Source: Treponema bryantii
Lineage (GTDB): Bacteria; Spirochaetota; Spirochaetia; Treponematales; Treponemataceae
Direction: 5' to 3'
Assembly: GCF_900111035.1 (NCBI RefSeq)
Contig: NZ_FOFU01000001.1
Coordinates: forward strand, 62,001-126,000
Length of the DNA stretch: 64,000 bases
The position numbers and the translations under genes are program-made. The number at the start of each line of letters is the position of its first letter. The stretch's first letter is position 1. The notes beneath the pieces were generated by a model. That model saw only the letters and a list, made by a program, of their open reading frames with translations. It was not told where the DNA came from and did not search any database. Shown here in pieces: positions 44,867 to 52,570 of this stretch.

Positions 44867-44948
44867 GCGGGGGTGTTACGGGGGCGGCAGCCCCCGTTAG
44901 AAGGGGTAACCCGCAACGAAGTGCGGGCGAGGGGAATGCTTTCCCCTC
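44867..44948 (-). repeat. Structured GC-rich element, family B copy 2
   Basis: 82 bases located 9 bases after the GH130 stop codon. Plus-strand reading: stem ACGGGGG/CCCCCGT, hairpin CCCGCA/TGCGGG with loop ACGAAG, and GGGGAA..TTTCCCC. Same orientation relative to the upstream gene as copy 1 at 37825. The loop ACGAAG and flanking GGGGAA/TTTCCCC are identical while helices vary with pairing kept. Confidence 0.8.
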
Positions 44949-44957
44949 CTTTATGCT

Positions 44958-45977
44958 TTAGAAACGACCTTCGTCTTTGTCGAGACCGTTAAGCTCATTA
45001 TGTTCTTTTACATATTTTACTGCTTCGTCTACTGTTGTGAAGCAGAGGCCTACAACTGTGTCGGCACAACCGTAGTAGATTGCGATGCGGCCTGTTGCCT
45101 GGTCTGTGAGGGCTGCTACCGGGAAACATACGTTGTCTACAAAACCTGTTGTTTCGTATGGAAGTTCTGGTGTGAGCATGTAATTCTTACAGCGGTATTT
45201 TACGATTGATGGCTTGTCATGATCGAGAATTGCTGCTGAGAATGAATAAACGTAACCGTTACAAGTCTGGCAAACTCCGTGGAAGAACAAAAGCCATCCT
45301 TCATCAGTTTCAATAGGAGCTGGACCTGCACCAATCTTAAGGCCTTCCCACCATGCTCCGCCGCCTTTCTGCATTACGAGTCTGTGCTCGCCCCAATACT
45401 TCATGTCCGGAGAGTAAGAAAGGAGGATATCGCCGAATGGTGTGTGTCCTGAATCTGAAGGACGTGAAAGCATTGCAAATTTGCCGTCGATTTTCTTAGG
45501 GAACAAAACAGCGTTGCGGTTGAATGGAAGGAATGGATTTTCGAGTCGTGTGAAATCCTTAAAGTCTTTTGTGCTTGCAACACCAATTGATGCACCGTCG
45601 AAATCACCGCACCACATGATGTAATAAGTATCATCAACTTTTACACAGCGTGGATCATAAGCGTAGTATGGATCATGTGGAGTTCCATCTGGATCGTGCA
45701 TGTGAATTTTTTCACGCTGGAATTCCCAGTGGATACCGTCTTCTGAATCGCCGAGGTAGAGGAATGGATTTCCTGTCGGATCTTCTGAGCGGAAAACGCC
45801 CTTAAATTTTCCTTCCCATGGAATTACTGCTGAATTGAAAATACGTGCCATGCCTGGGAATGGATTTCTTCCGATAACCGGGTTTGCGTCATAACGCCAG
45901 ATTGGAAGCCAGCTGTCTTTTGGTTTATCCTGCCATGGAATGTTTGGCAGATTTCCGCCACTGATGATTTTTGCCAT
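44958..45977 (-). CDS. GH130 glycoside phosphorylase, mannoside type
   Basis: 339 residues forming a five-bladed propeller. Family marks: NPVIGRNPFPGMARIFNSAV, YAYDPRCVKVDDTYYIMWCG with catalytic Asp, LPFNRNAVLFPKKIDGKFAML and YYGCADTVVGLCFTTVDE (phosphate and sugar contacts). GH130 enzymes phosphorolyse beta-mannosides, giving mannose 1-phosphate. This points to beta-mannan or N-glycan-derived substrates alongside xylan. Ribosome site CAGGAG 7 bases before the ATG. The operator-like palindrome at 46040 lies 63 bases upstream. Confidence 0.9.
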   Translation of the reverse strand: MAKIISGGNLPNIPWQDKPKDSWLPIWRYDANPVIGRNPFPGMARIFNSAVIPWEGKFKGVFRSEDPTGNPFLYLGDSEDGIHWEFQREKIHMHDPDGTPHDPYYAYDPRCVKVDDTYYIMWCGDFDGASIGVASTKDFKDFTRLENPFLPFNRNAVLFPKKIDGKFAMLSRPSDSGHTPFGDILLSYSPDMKYWGEHRLVMQKGGGAWWEGLKIGAGPAPIETDEGWLLFFHGVCQTCNGYVYSFSAAILDHDKPSIVKYRCKNYMLTPELPYETTGFVDNVCFPVAALTDQATGRIAIYYGCADTVVGLCFTTVDEAVKYVKEHNELNGLDKDEGRF

Positions 45978-46039
45978 ATGAAACTCCTGTGTAAGGCCGT
46001 CTTTGCGGTCTGTTTTATGATTTTAATTTAACGCTGGAA

Positions 46040-46064
46040 ACTTAAATTGTCAAGAAAATTAAGT
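46040..46064. promoter_or_regulatory. Candidate LacI-family operator between GH130 and the esterase
   Basis: ACTTAAATT, 7-base centre, near-palindromic AAATTAAGT, 25 bases in total. It matches the 25-base palindrome at the LacI-type gene promoter (48263-48287) at 20 positions, including all of the outer half-sites. Another half-site AAATTAAGT lies at 46102-46110. The position suits repression of both divergent genes. Confidence 0.55.
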
Positions 46065-46123
46065 AATATTAGGTAAAATATATTAGGTTAAAAATATGGT
46101 TAAATTAAGTAAAAAAATAAATT

Positions 46124-46151
46124 TTGAAATTATAAAAGACTGTGTTATAAT
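46124..46151 (+). promoter_or_regulatory. Promoter of the CE2-type esterase gene
   Basis: TTGAAA (46124-46129), 16 bases, TATAAT (46146-46151), then 6 bases to the ATG at 46158; no ribosome site, hence leaderless. Confidence 0.6.
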
Positions 46152-46157
46152 CGCGGT

Positions 46158-47249
46158 ATGAAAAACTATTTAATGAATGAAATTAAAACTATGCGTGTTC
46201 AGGGACGTAATGTTCCCGGCGGTGTTTGTGCTGATGGTTCGGTTCAGCTTTTCTGGGCTGGTTCTGCGCTTGAGCTTTGTGTAAAGGCTCGTGAAGTTTG
46301 GGCTGAGATTTCCAGTGATTATGACTTTCATGAAATCTGGCTTGCTGTTGAAGTAAACGGTTATCAGATTGCGCGTTTTGCGGCTCCAAAGGAACCTTCT
46401 CTTATTTGTCTTGCTCATAATCTGGATCCTGAAAAAGAAAATACTATTTCTATCTTAAAAGATACTCAACCTATGCCTGGGGATAATAAACACTCTTTAA
46501 AAATCAGCTCTGTTTCTCTTGATGATAATGGTGTTTTTGTTGCTCCAAAGCCTCACAGCTGCAAAATTGAATTTATTGGTGACAGTATTACTTCTGGTGA
46601 AGGGCTTGCAGGGAAGCCTGATGAAATGGACTGGATTACTCAGTGGTTCTGCGGAAGTAAAACTTATGCGGTGCAGACGGCTAAAATGCTTGATGCAGAC
46701 TGGATGAGTATAAGTGAGAGTGGCTGGGGTATCTGCTGGGGCTGGGATGGAGATGTTAATTCCCGTATTCCACTTTACTACAAACAGGTTTGTGGTGTTC
46801 TTGGCGGTGATGCTCAGAAGGCTAGTGGAACTTGTAATGTTCTGGATTTTGCAGGCGGTTCTGATTATGTTGTGTTGAATCTTGGTACTAATGATAATTT
46901 AGGTTTTAAGGTTCACGATGATGGAAAGGGAACAGAAGGTGCTGCAGGAATTGCACTTGTGTCTGAAGTAAAACGCTTCCTTGGGGAAATCAGACAGAAT
47001 AATCCTCGTGCGAAAATTATCTGGACCTGGGGTATGCTTTCGCTTGATATTGTTCCGGCTTTAATTTTTAAGGGTGTTGAAGAATATAAGTCTGAAAGTG
47101 GAGACAAGGCTGTTTATACTCTTGAGCTGGAAAGTATAGATGCTCTGGAAAAGTGCGATGAAGATAAAGGTTCACGCGGACATCCGGGGCCGATTACTCA
47201 TAAAAAGGCTGCTCAGCGGATTGTTGATTTTATCCGCGGATTGAATTAA
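46158..47249 (+). CDS. SGNH/CE2-type carbohydrate esterase
   Basis: 363 residues. An N-terminal beta-sandwich (about 1-125) precedes an SGNH hydrolase domain with IEFIGDSITSGEGLAG (catalytic Ser about 140), VVLNLGTND and the C-terminal GHPGPITHKKAA holding the His. This two-domain layout is that of CE2 acetyl esterases that remove acetyl groups from xylan or glucomannan. No signal peptide, so it acts on imported oligosaccharides. The 3' end overlaps the convergent LacI-type gene by 20 bases. Confidence 0.88.
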   Translation: MKNYLMNEIKTMRVQGRNVPGGVCADGSVQLFWAGSALELCVKAREVWAEISSDYDFHEIWLAVEVNGYQIARFAAPKEPSLICLAHNLDPEKENTISILKDTQPMPGDNKHSLKISSVSLDDNGVFVAPKPHSCKIEFIGDSITSGEGLAGKPDEMDWITQWFCGSKTYAVQTAKMLDADWMSISESGWGICWGWDGDVNSRIPLYYKQVCGVLGGDAQKASGTCNVLDFAGGSDYVVLNLGTNDNLGFKVHDDGKGTEGAAGIALVSEVKRFLGEIRQNNPRAKIIWTWGMLSLDIVPALIFKGVEEYKSESGDKAVYTLELESIDALEKCDEDKGSRGHPGPITHKKAAQRIVDFIRGLN

Positions 47250-48261
47250 CGGAATTTCTTATAACAAGGCTGCCGCTTACGAGATGGCGGCCTTTTATAT
47301 ATGGCTGTCCTGTAATTTTGCTGATTATCAGTTCGGCTGCAATTTTTGTTGAATCTTCCGGCTTTATATAAACTGTGGTAAGTTCTACGGGTGTTTTCTT
47401 TTGCGGCAGATAGTTATCAAAGCCTGTTACGGAAATATCCTGCGGAACTTTATAGCCTTTTTCTTCAAGGAGAAGAATGAGATTAGCGGCTGTTTCATCG
47501 CAGTTGCAGATAAAGGCTGTAGGCATGCTTTTAGCAGGTGGAAGATCTATTTTTATAAGAGTGCCATTTTCATCGCGGTCGTTTATGATGTCTTCTGCAG
47601 AGCAGGGTAAGTGATTTTCCAGCATTGATTTTTGAAAGCCCATGAAACGATCGGAAATTGAAGTTGTTGCTCCAAAGTTTCCTACGAATCTGATTTTTTT
47701 ATGGCCCTGAGAAATTACGTAATCTGTCATCATATAAGAGCAGAAGTAATTGTCGTTTGAAATGCTGTCGAATGGCAGCTTTGTTGAGTAAAAATCAAAA
47801 AGAATAAAGTTCTGATATTCATTATTCAGAGCTTCGAGAAAACTGTCGCTGGTCTGGCCTAAAATTATAAGTCCATCAACTTTATTATCCTGAATCATTC
47901 GTGGCAGCTTCTTGGCTTGTTCATCTTCGTTTGTGAGCAGCTCCATTATACTGTAATAGCCCCGACTCAAGAGTTCTGTAGAAAGTGTATTAAAAATATG
48001 CCAGTAATAGGAAACATTTGGCGAGAAGAAACGGGAAGGAATAAGGATTCCGATGTTGCCGGTACCTGCTGCTGATGTTCTGCTTGCTGTTGCAGCGGTT
48101 TTCTTTATCTGATATCCCATTCTTTCTGCGATATCTTTGATCTGCTGTCTGAGTTCATCGCCAACACCTTCTTTATCGGCGAGAGCTTTGGAAACGGTAA
48201 CGGTACTTATGTTAAGCTTTTCTGCAATGTCTGATAAACGAACTTTCTTCTTTTGTGCCAT
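47230..48261 (-). CDS. LacI-family transcriptional regulator
   Basis: 343 residues. N-terminal helix-turn-helix VRLSDIAEKLNISTVTVSKALA with hinge helix, then a periplasmic-binding-protein-like sensor (IGILIPSRFF, DGLIILGQTS, GFDNYLPQKKTPVELTTVYI). The effector is probably a sugar from the surrounding cluster. Its promoter carries a perfect inverted repeat, implying autoregulation, and a similar site lies between the GH130 and esterase genes. TATAAT is 7 bases before the ATG; no ribosome site. Confidence 0.95.
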   Translation of the reverse strand: MAQKKKVRLSDIAEKLNISTVTVSKALADKEGVGDELRQQIKDIAERMGYQIKKTAATASRTSAAGTGNIGILIPSRFFSPNVSYYWHIFNTLSTELLSRGYYSIMELLTNEDEQAKKLPRMIQDNKVDGLIILGQTSDSFLEALNNEYQNFILFDFYSTKLPFDSISNDNYFCSYMMTDYVISQGHKKIRFVGNFGATTSISDRFMGFQKSMLENHLPCSAEDIINDRDENGTLIKIDLPPAKSMPTAFICNCDETAANLILLLEEKGYKVPQDISVTGFDNYLPQKKTPVELTTVYIKPEDSTKIAAELIISKITGQPYIKGRHLVSGSLVIRNSVNSIRG

Positions 48262-48262
48262 A

Positions 48263-48287
48263 ACTTAAATTATAAAATAATTTAAGT
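48263..48287. promoter_or_regulatory. Perfect palindrome overlapping the LacI-type promoter
   Basis: ACTTAAATTA, five-base centre TAAAA, TAATTTAAGT. The TATAAT of the regulator gene (48269-48274, minus strand) lies inside it, so bound regulator would block its own transcription. Confidence 0.65.
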
Positions 48288-48299
48288 AAAAAAGAAAGG

Positions 48300-49106
48300 C
48301 TATTCTCTGAAAACTTCTGCGAAATAACCGCTGGAACTTATTGGTTCTCCACCATTTGTAAGATGATTTGTATCACCAAGCCTTTCAACGCGGAACCAGG
48401 CCTGGCCGGCGAGTCTCTCTTCGCTGTTCAAGATCGTGATTGAAGTAGGGGCAACGTAAAATCCTTGCCACAACTGCATTGGAGAAAGTCCTGTAAGGTG
48501 TGCAATAATAGTAAACATTACTCCAAGATGACAGAAGAAAACGAGAGTAGGCTCTTCAGGGTAATCATCTTTTACAGAGGTTAAGTGATATCGTTCTATC
48601 GGTTCGTTCCAGTTATGGTTTGGAACAGGTTTTGCAACATCATAAAAGTTTTTATTGTTTCGGGTGTAGCCGTATTCAGCTAAAATTCCGTCTATTCCAT
48701 CGCAGACTTCTTTGTAGTATTTTTCGATATTTCCGCTTTTCATGAATTTTGAATCATACCAGTGGTCTTTATCGAAAAAGTCTTTATCAGAAGTAAAAAA
48801 CTCCGGAAGCAGATCCCAGCACATAACATCTTTTCCTGCCCATTTTTTATTCGGATAGTTTTCTGTCATGCGTGTTTTATATTTGAATTCCTGAAGCCAT
48901 GAACAGGTCTTTGCTTTTCGTTTAAGGGCTTTAAGGCTTGGTGCGGCTGTTGCTTTTGCGCGCCCTAATGGAGACTGGTAAAAAGCTGTAATGTTTTTCC
49001 AGGAGCATACGCGTTTTGTAAGCAGTGCGACTTCGCGTTTTCCTTTTTCTGTAAGGTCATCATGTATGTAATCAGGATCGCCGTGGCGGATAAATATAAG
49101 TCTCAT
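48300..49106 (-). CDS. Histidine phosphatase family protein
   Basis: 268 residues. Branch 1 histidine phosphatase: catalytic LIFIRHGDPDY at the start, FYQSPLGRAKATA with the second Arg, and the second His in LVFFCHLGVMF. An insertion in the middle (WLQEFKYKTRMTENYPNKKW) is larger than in phosphoglycerate mutase, so it is a phosphatase of unknown substrate. The ATG at 49106 begins directly at the catalytic strand; the frame extends upstream without a ribosome site. Located between the LacI-type gene and GH35. Confidence 0.85.
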   Translation of the reverse strand: MRLIFIRHGDPDYIHDDLTEKGKREVALLTKRVCSWKNITAFYQSPLGRAKATAAPSLKALKRKAKTCSWLQEFKYKTRMTENYPNKKWAGKDVMCWDLLPEFFTSDKDFFDKDHWYDSKFMKSGNIEKYYKEVCDGIDGILAEYGYTRNNKNFYDVAKPVPNHNWNEPIERYHLTSVKDDYPEEPTLVFFCHLGVMFTIIAHLTGLSPMQLWQGFYVAPTSITILNSEERLAGQAWFRVERLGDTNHLTNGGEPISSSGYFAEVFRE

Positions 49107-49166
49107 ATCTTCAATAATTGTGCAAATATAGTTTGCCGTGTCAAGCACGGCAATAATAGCAGTGTT

Positions 49167-51017
49167 TTATTTCATCCATTTCATTTTATCGCAAAGGATA
49201 ATTGAGTTATTTCGTTTTCCTTCTGTTTCAAAAATGATGATTTCATTTTTACCGTTTTTGAGGAGTGGGCCTGGAATATAAAGGGTTTTCTGCGGTCCGA
49301 TTTCCCAAAAGCGGCCGATATTAAAACCGTTTACAAATACGCAGCCTTTTCCCCAGCCTGCAAAATCAAGATAGGTGTCTGAATAAACGCCGTCGGTGAG
49401 GGAGAGGTCAAAGTTGAAGCGGAAGAAAGCGGGATTTTCCGGGTGCTGAGCTGCGTTGCTGTCTGCGCTTGTTGTCCACTTTCCTTTATTCTTAAGCTCT
49501 GTCATCTGTGCTTCGTCTAAAGGCAGGGTAAAGATATTCCAGTTATAGTGGCAGTGTGTGTTAATCAGAATTTCTTCATAAATGCCTTTTTTCTGCTCTT
49601 CGAGTTTATGACCGAAATTTACGCGGCCCATGTTTTCTACAAGGAAGTCCAGCTGTGCGCCTGGTTCGCTGTTTATTTTCCAGTTTTTGCCTTCTTTAAA
49701 AGTCAGCGGCCAGTGTCCTTTCTGTTCACTGCAAATCTCTTTGTCAAAGGCGGTAAATACTTTATTTCCGTTTGCAAAGGCGTGAACACGGTCTGCGCAC
49801 TTTTTGAAAATCAGTTCTTTTGCGGCAACATCATCCTTCATATTTGTGCGGTATAAAATATAGCCGGTAGATTGTCCTGCTTCTTCCATGGAAAGAGGGC
49901 AGATTGAGTGAAGCGGGCTGGAGATACATTCGAGGTTTTCAAATAAATTTGCTTTTTCTGTCCAGCTGATTTTACCGAAGGCGCGGCTTTCAATTTTTGT
50001 TGAGAAGTTAATATCTGGTACGGCTGCATCTCCTTTTCGGTTTTTTATGATGTTACGGAAAGTAAAATATTTTTTTGTCAGCTTTCCATCTTCGCTTAGT
50101 GGTGCATCATAATCATAAGAAGTAGTATCTGGTGTGAGTTTACCGTAATAATTTGATCCGTTCATAAAGCCGAAATTTGTGCCGCCATGGAACATGTAAA
50201 TGTTTATGTTATGGCCGTTTTTCACAACGTAATCATAATCGAGTTTGTTAATTGGCAATTTTGAGGCTTTTTTCTTTTTGTTTCCCCATGCATCAAACCA
50301 GCCTGCCCAGAATTCCATATTCATAAGCGGGAGATTTTCCGGCATCATTTTTTTCATATTCTTGAACTGCCACTCACAGCCAGATCCAAAGTTTCCGGTT
50401 GGCAAGGCACCCTCAAGCTGGCCTGCGGTAAAAATATTTTTGAACCACGGACCATCAGAAGTAACAAAAGGCACTGTAATTCCAAGTTTTCTCATAAGGT
50501 CTGCAAGATACTGAAGATAAGCAGTATCATCACCATAATAACCGTATTCATTTTCAACCTGAATAAGAATGATTTGCCCGCCATTATCAATCTGATATGG
50601 AACAAGCTTTGGAATCAGCTGATTATAGTAATCTGTAATATGCTTAAGGTAAGGTTCATACGAACAGCGGAGTTTCATTCCAGGTTCAGCTAAAAGCCAT
50701 GAAGGAAGGCCTCCCCATTCCCATTCTGCACAGATATAAGGGGAAGGGCGAATAATAAGATAAAGGCCGAGTTCCTGAGCAATCTCAATGAACTTACAGA
50801 AATCATGAATGCCATCCCATTCAAAAACACCTTTCTTTGGCTCATGAAAATTCCATGGGATATAAGTTTCAACTGTATTACAGCCCATATTCTTGAGTTT
50901 TTCCAGACGGTCCCGCCAGTATTCTGGTACTACGCGGAAATAATGAATTGCACCTGAAAGAATCTGGAGTGGCTCTCCATTTACATAAAATCTGTCTTTT
51001 ATTTCTACCTTACTCAT
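49167..51017 (-). CDS. GH35 beta-galactosidase
   Basis: 616 residues, no signal peptide. TIM barrel with ILSGAIHYFRVVPEYW at the start, NTVETYIPWNFHEPKKGVFEW, the acid/base Glu in IQVENEYGYYG (about 155) and nucleophile in LMNMEFWAGWFDAWG (about 235), followed by two beta-sandwich domains (EFNIGRFWEIGPQKTLYIPG-like end). Would remove beta-galactosyl side groups from hemicellulose oligosaccharides inside the cell. TAGTAT lies 7 bases before the ATG; no ribosome site. Confidence 0.94.
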   Translation of the reverse strand: MSKVEIKDRFYVNGEPLQILSGAIHYFRVVPEYWRDRLEKLKNMGCNTVETYIPWNFHEPKKGVFEWDGIHDFCKFIEIAQELGLYLIIRPSPYICAEWEWGGLPSWLLAEPGMKLRCSYEPYLKHITDYYNQLIPKLVPYQIDNGGQIILIQVENEYGYYGDDTAYLQYLADLMRKLGITVPFVTSDGPWFKNIFTAGQLEGALPTGNFGSGCEWQFKNMKKMMPENLPLMNMEFWAGWFDAWGNKKKKASKLPINKLDYDYVVKNGHNINIYMFHGGTNFGFMNGSNYYGKLTPDTTSYDYDAPLSEDGKLTKKYFTFRNIIKNRKGDAAVPDINFSTKIESRAFGKISWTEKANLFENLECISSPLHSICPLSMEEAGQSTGYILYRTNMKDDVAAKELIFKKCADRVHAFANGNKVFTAFDKEICSEQKGHWPLTFKEGKNWKINSEPGAQLDFLVENMGRVNFGHKLEEQKKGIYEEILINTHCHYNWNIFTLPLDEAQMTELKNKGKWTTSADSNAAQHPENPAFFRFNFDLSLTDGVYSDTYLDFAGWGKGCVFVNGFNIGRFWEIGPQKTLYIPGPLLKNGKNEIIIFETEGKRNNSIILCDKMKWMK

Positions 51018-51052
51018 GATAGTAATACTATCACAACGGCGCGAAAAAACAA
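51018..51052 (-). promoter_or_regulatory. Promoter of GH35 with a 15-base palindrome
   Basis: Minus strand TTGTTT (51047-51052), 16 bases, TAGTAT (51025-51030), 7 bases, ATG. The palindrome GATAGTATTACTATC (51018-51032) covers the -10 box and the start site; it could be an operator for a regulator other than the LacI-type one, whose site looks different. Confidence 0.5.
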
Positions 51053-51083
51053 ATAAAAAAAGAAATATTTTTATAATTCCTGT

Positions 51084-51198
51084 AACTTCCTTTAGGGGGA
51101 GTGGTTATATTAGTGAACACCAAAGCAATACTAATTGATGCAAATACCTCCAGAATTAAAGACTGCCGTTTTCCTCCTTTCCCGGCAGTCTTTTTTTT
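51084..51198 (+). ncRNA. Candidate small RNA with anti-Shine-Dalgarno-like loop
   Basis: Located between divergent GH35 and his genes. TATAAT (51072-51077) could start it near 51084; the -35 is poor. The stretch holds ATTAGT/ACTAAT and AGGGGGAG with CCTCC, and ends in a strong terminator. The terminator loop TTTTCCTCCTTTCC is C/U-rich and exposes CCTCC, the complement of GGAGG. The his promoter lies downstream of the terminator, so this is not a his leader. No known family recognised; no convincing coding potential. Confidence 0.4.
51158..51198 (+). terminator. Strong rho-independent terminator upstream of hisAIE
   Basis: GACTGCCG (51161-51168), 14-base loop, CGGCAGTC (51183-51190), eight Ts; AAA before the stem can pair with the first Ts. 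Confidence 0.9.
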
Positions 51199-51238
51199 AG
51201 CGCCAATCTTTAACATATATCTTCTATATATTATTTGT

Positions 51239-51267
51239 TTGTATAAAGTCTGAAAATTTGCTAAAAT
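51239..51267 (+). promoter_or_regulatory. Promoter of the his operon, fixing the start of hisAIE
   Basis: TTGTAT (51239-51244), 17 bases, TAAAAT (51262-51267), 7 bases to the ATG at 51275. An in-frame ATG at 51266 lies inside the -10 box, so it cannot be on this transcript. Confidence 0.65.
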
Positions 51268-51274
51268 GCCCAAT

Positions 51275-52570
51275 ATGGTAATAGCTTCTATTGATTTGAA
51301 AAACGGACATGTCGTTCAGCTTAAGAACGGCAAGGAACTGGTTTTGCAGCGTGATGACGCTGACGCACTTATCAGCCAGTTTGACATGTATGGCGAAGTT
51401 GCAGTTATTGATTTGGATGCAGCTTTAGGAAATGTTGATGCAAAGGGTAATACTGTTAATACCCCGCTTTTAAAATCACTTCTCCATCATGGAAACGTTC
51501 GTACCGGCGGTGGAATCCGCACAGTTAAACGCGCACGTGAGCTCATCAGTCTTGGTGCAGAAAAAGTTATTATCGGTTCAAGCGCATGGAAAACTAATCC
51601 TCAGCCTGGCGAGTCAGTTTTGAATGAAGACTTTTTGAACGAACTTGCAGCTGCAATCGGAAAAGACAGAATCATCATTTCTGTAGATGCAATAAACGGA
51701 AAAATTGCCGTAAAGGGCTGGACCGAAACTGTTGATATTCCTTTGATTGAAGGTGCAAAGCAGGCTGAAAAATTCTGTTCTGAACTTCTTTTTACCTGTG
51801 TTGAAAAAGAAGGCTGTATGCAGGGAACTAACATGGATTATGTTCGTGAACTCCGTAGCGCAGTCCATTGCCGCGTAGTAGCTGCCGGTGGAATCTCTTC
51901 TGTTGAAGAAATCAAAGAGCTTGAAAAACTTCATTGTGATGTACAGCTTGGTATGGCTCTTTATACAAATAAAGTAAATCTTACAGATTCTTTTGTTGCC
52001 TGTCTTGATTTTGAAAAGACACCTCTCATTCCTGTAATTGCACAGAGTGTAAACGGTGACGTTCTTATGCAGGCTTATGCAAATGAAGAAGCAATCCGTA
52101 AGAGTTTTGAATGCGGAAAACTCACTTTCTGGAGCCGTTCTCGTAACGAACTCTGGACTAAGGGTGACACAAGCGGAAATTTCCTTCAGTTGGTTCGCAT
52201 GCGTGCTGATTGTGACCGCGACTGTATTCTTGCAACTGTACTTCCTACAGGACCTTCCTGTCATACCGGAAGCTGGACCTGTTTTACAACTGACCCTGGC
52301 GAAAAATCAAGCATGGGCAGACTTTATAATATTATTGCAGACCGTTTTGCTAATCCAAAACCTGGCAGTTACACAGCTACTCTTGATGCTAAGCGTGTAC
52401 GCGAAAAGGTTGAAGAAGAAGCAGAAGAGCTTTGTGAAGCAGACGGCCGCGATGAGGTAATCTGGGAAGCCGCAGACCTCATCTATTTTGTAAATGTACT
52501 GTTGTACAAGGAAGGCGTAACCTGGAAGGACGTTTACGACGAGCTGGACAGACGTCACAAGGAGAAATAA
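51275..52570 (+). CDS. HisA-HisI-HisE fusion for histidine biosynthesis
   Basis: 431 residues carrying three consecutive steps. Residues 1-240: HisA isomerase TIM barrel (IASIDLKNGHVVQL, VRTGGGIRTVKRA, ISVDAINGKIAVKGW with second catalytic Asp, VVAAGGISSVEEI). Residues about 250-340: HisI cyclohydrolase (MQAYANEEAIRKSF, FWSRSRNELWTKGDTSGNF, zinc Cys in DCDRDCILATV). Residues 345-431: HisE pyrophosphohydrolase (VREKVEEEAEELCEA, EAADLIYFVNVLL). HisIE fusions are common; HisA in front of them is not the usual arrangement. A structured element follows the stop, then hisD. Confidence 0.93.
   Translation: MVIASIDLKNGHVVQLKNGKELVLQRDDADALISQFDMYGEVAVIDLDAALGNVDAKGNTVNTPLLKSLLHHGNVRTGGGIRTVKRARELISLGAEKVIIGSSAWKTNPQPGESVLNEDFLNELAAAIGKDRIIISVDAINGKIAVKGWTETVDIPLIEGAKQAEKFCSELLFTCVEKEGCMQGTNMDYVRELRSAVHCRVVAAGGISSVEEIKELEKLHCDVQLGMALYTNKVNLTDSFVACLDFEKTPLIPVIAQSVNGDVLMQAYANEEAIRKSFECGKLTFWSRSRNELWTKGDTSGNFLQLVRMRADCDRDCILATVLPTGPSCHTGSWTCFTTDPGEKSSMGRLYNIIADRFANPKPGSYTATLDAKRVREKVEEEAEELCEADGRDEVIWEAADLIYFVNVLLYKEGVTWKDVYDELDRRHKEK

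Noticed and set aside
51084-51198. T-box or histidine leader-peptide attenuator for the his genes
   Set aside because: No T-box antiterminator consensus, no run of His codons, and the his promoter lies downstream of the terminator.
51031-51273. 80-codon minus-strand frame and a plus-strand frame upstream of hisAIE
   Set aside because: No ribosome site and the frames run through a terminator and a promoter; better explained as a non-coding region.
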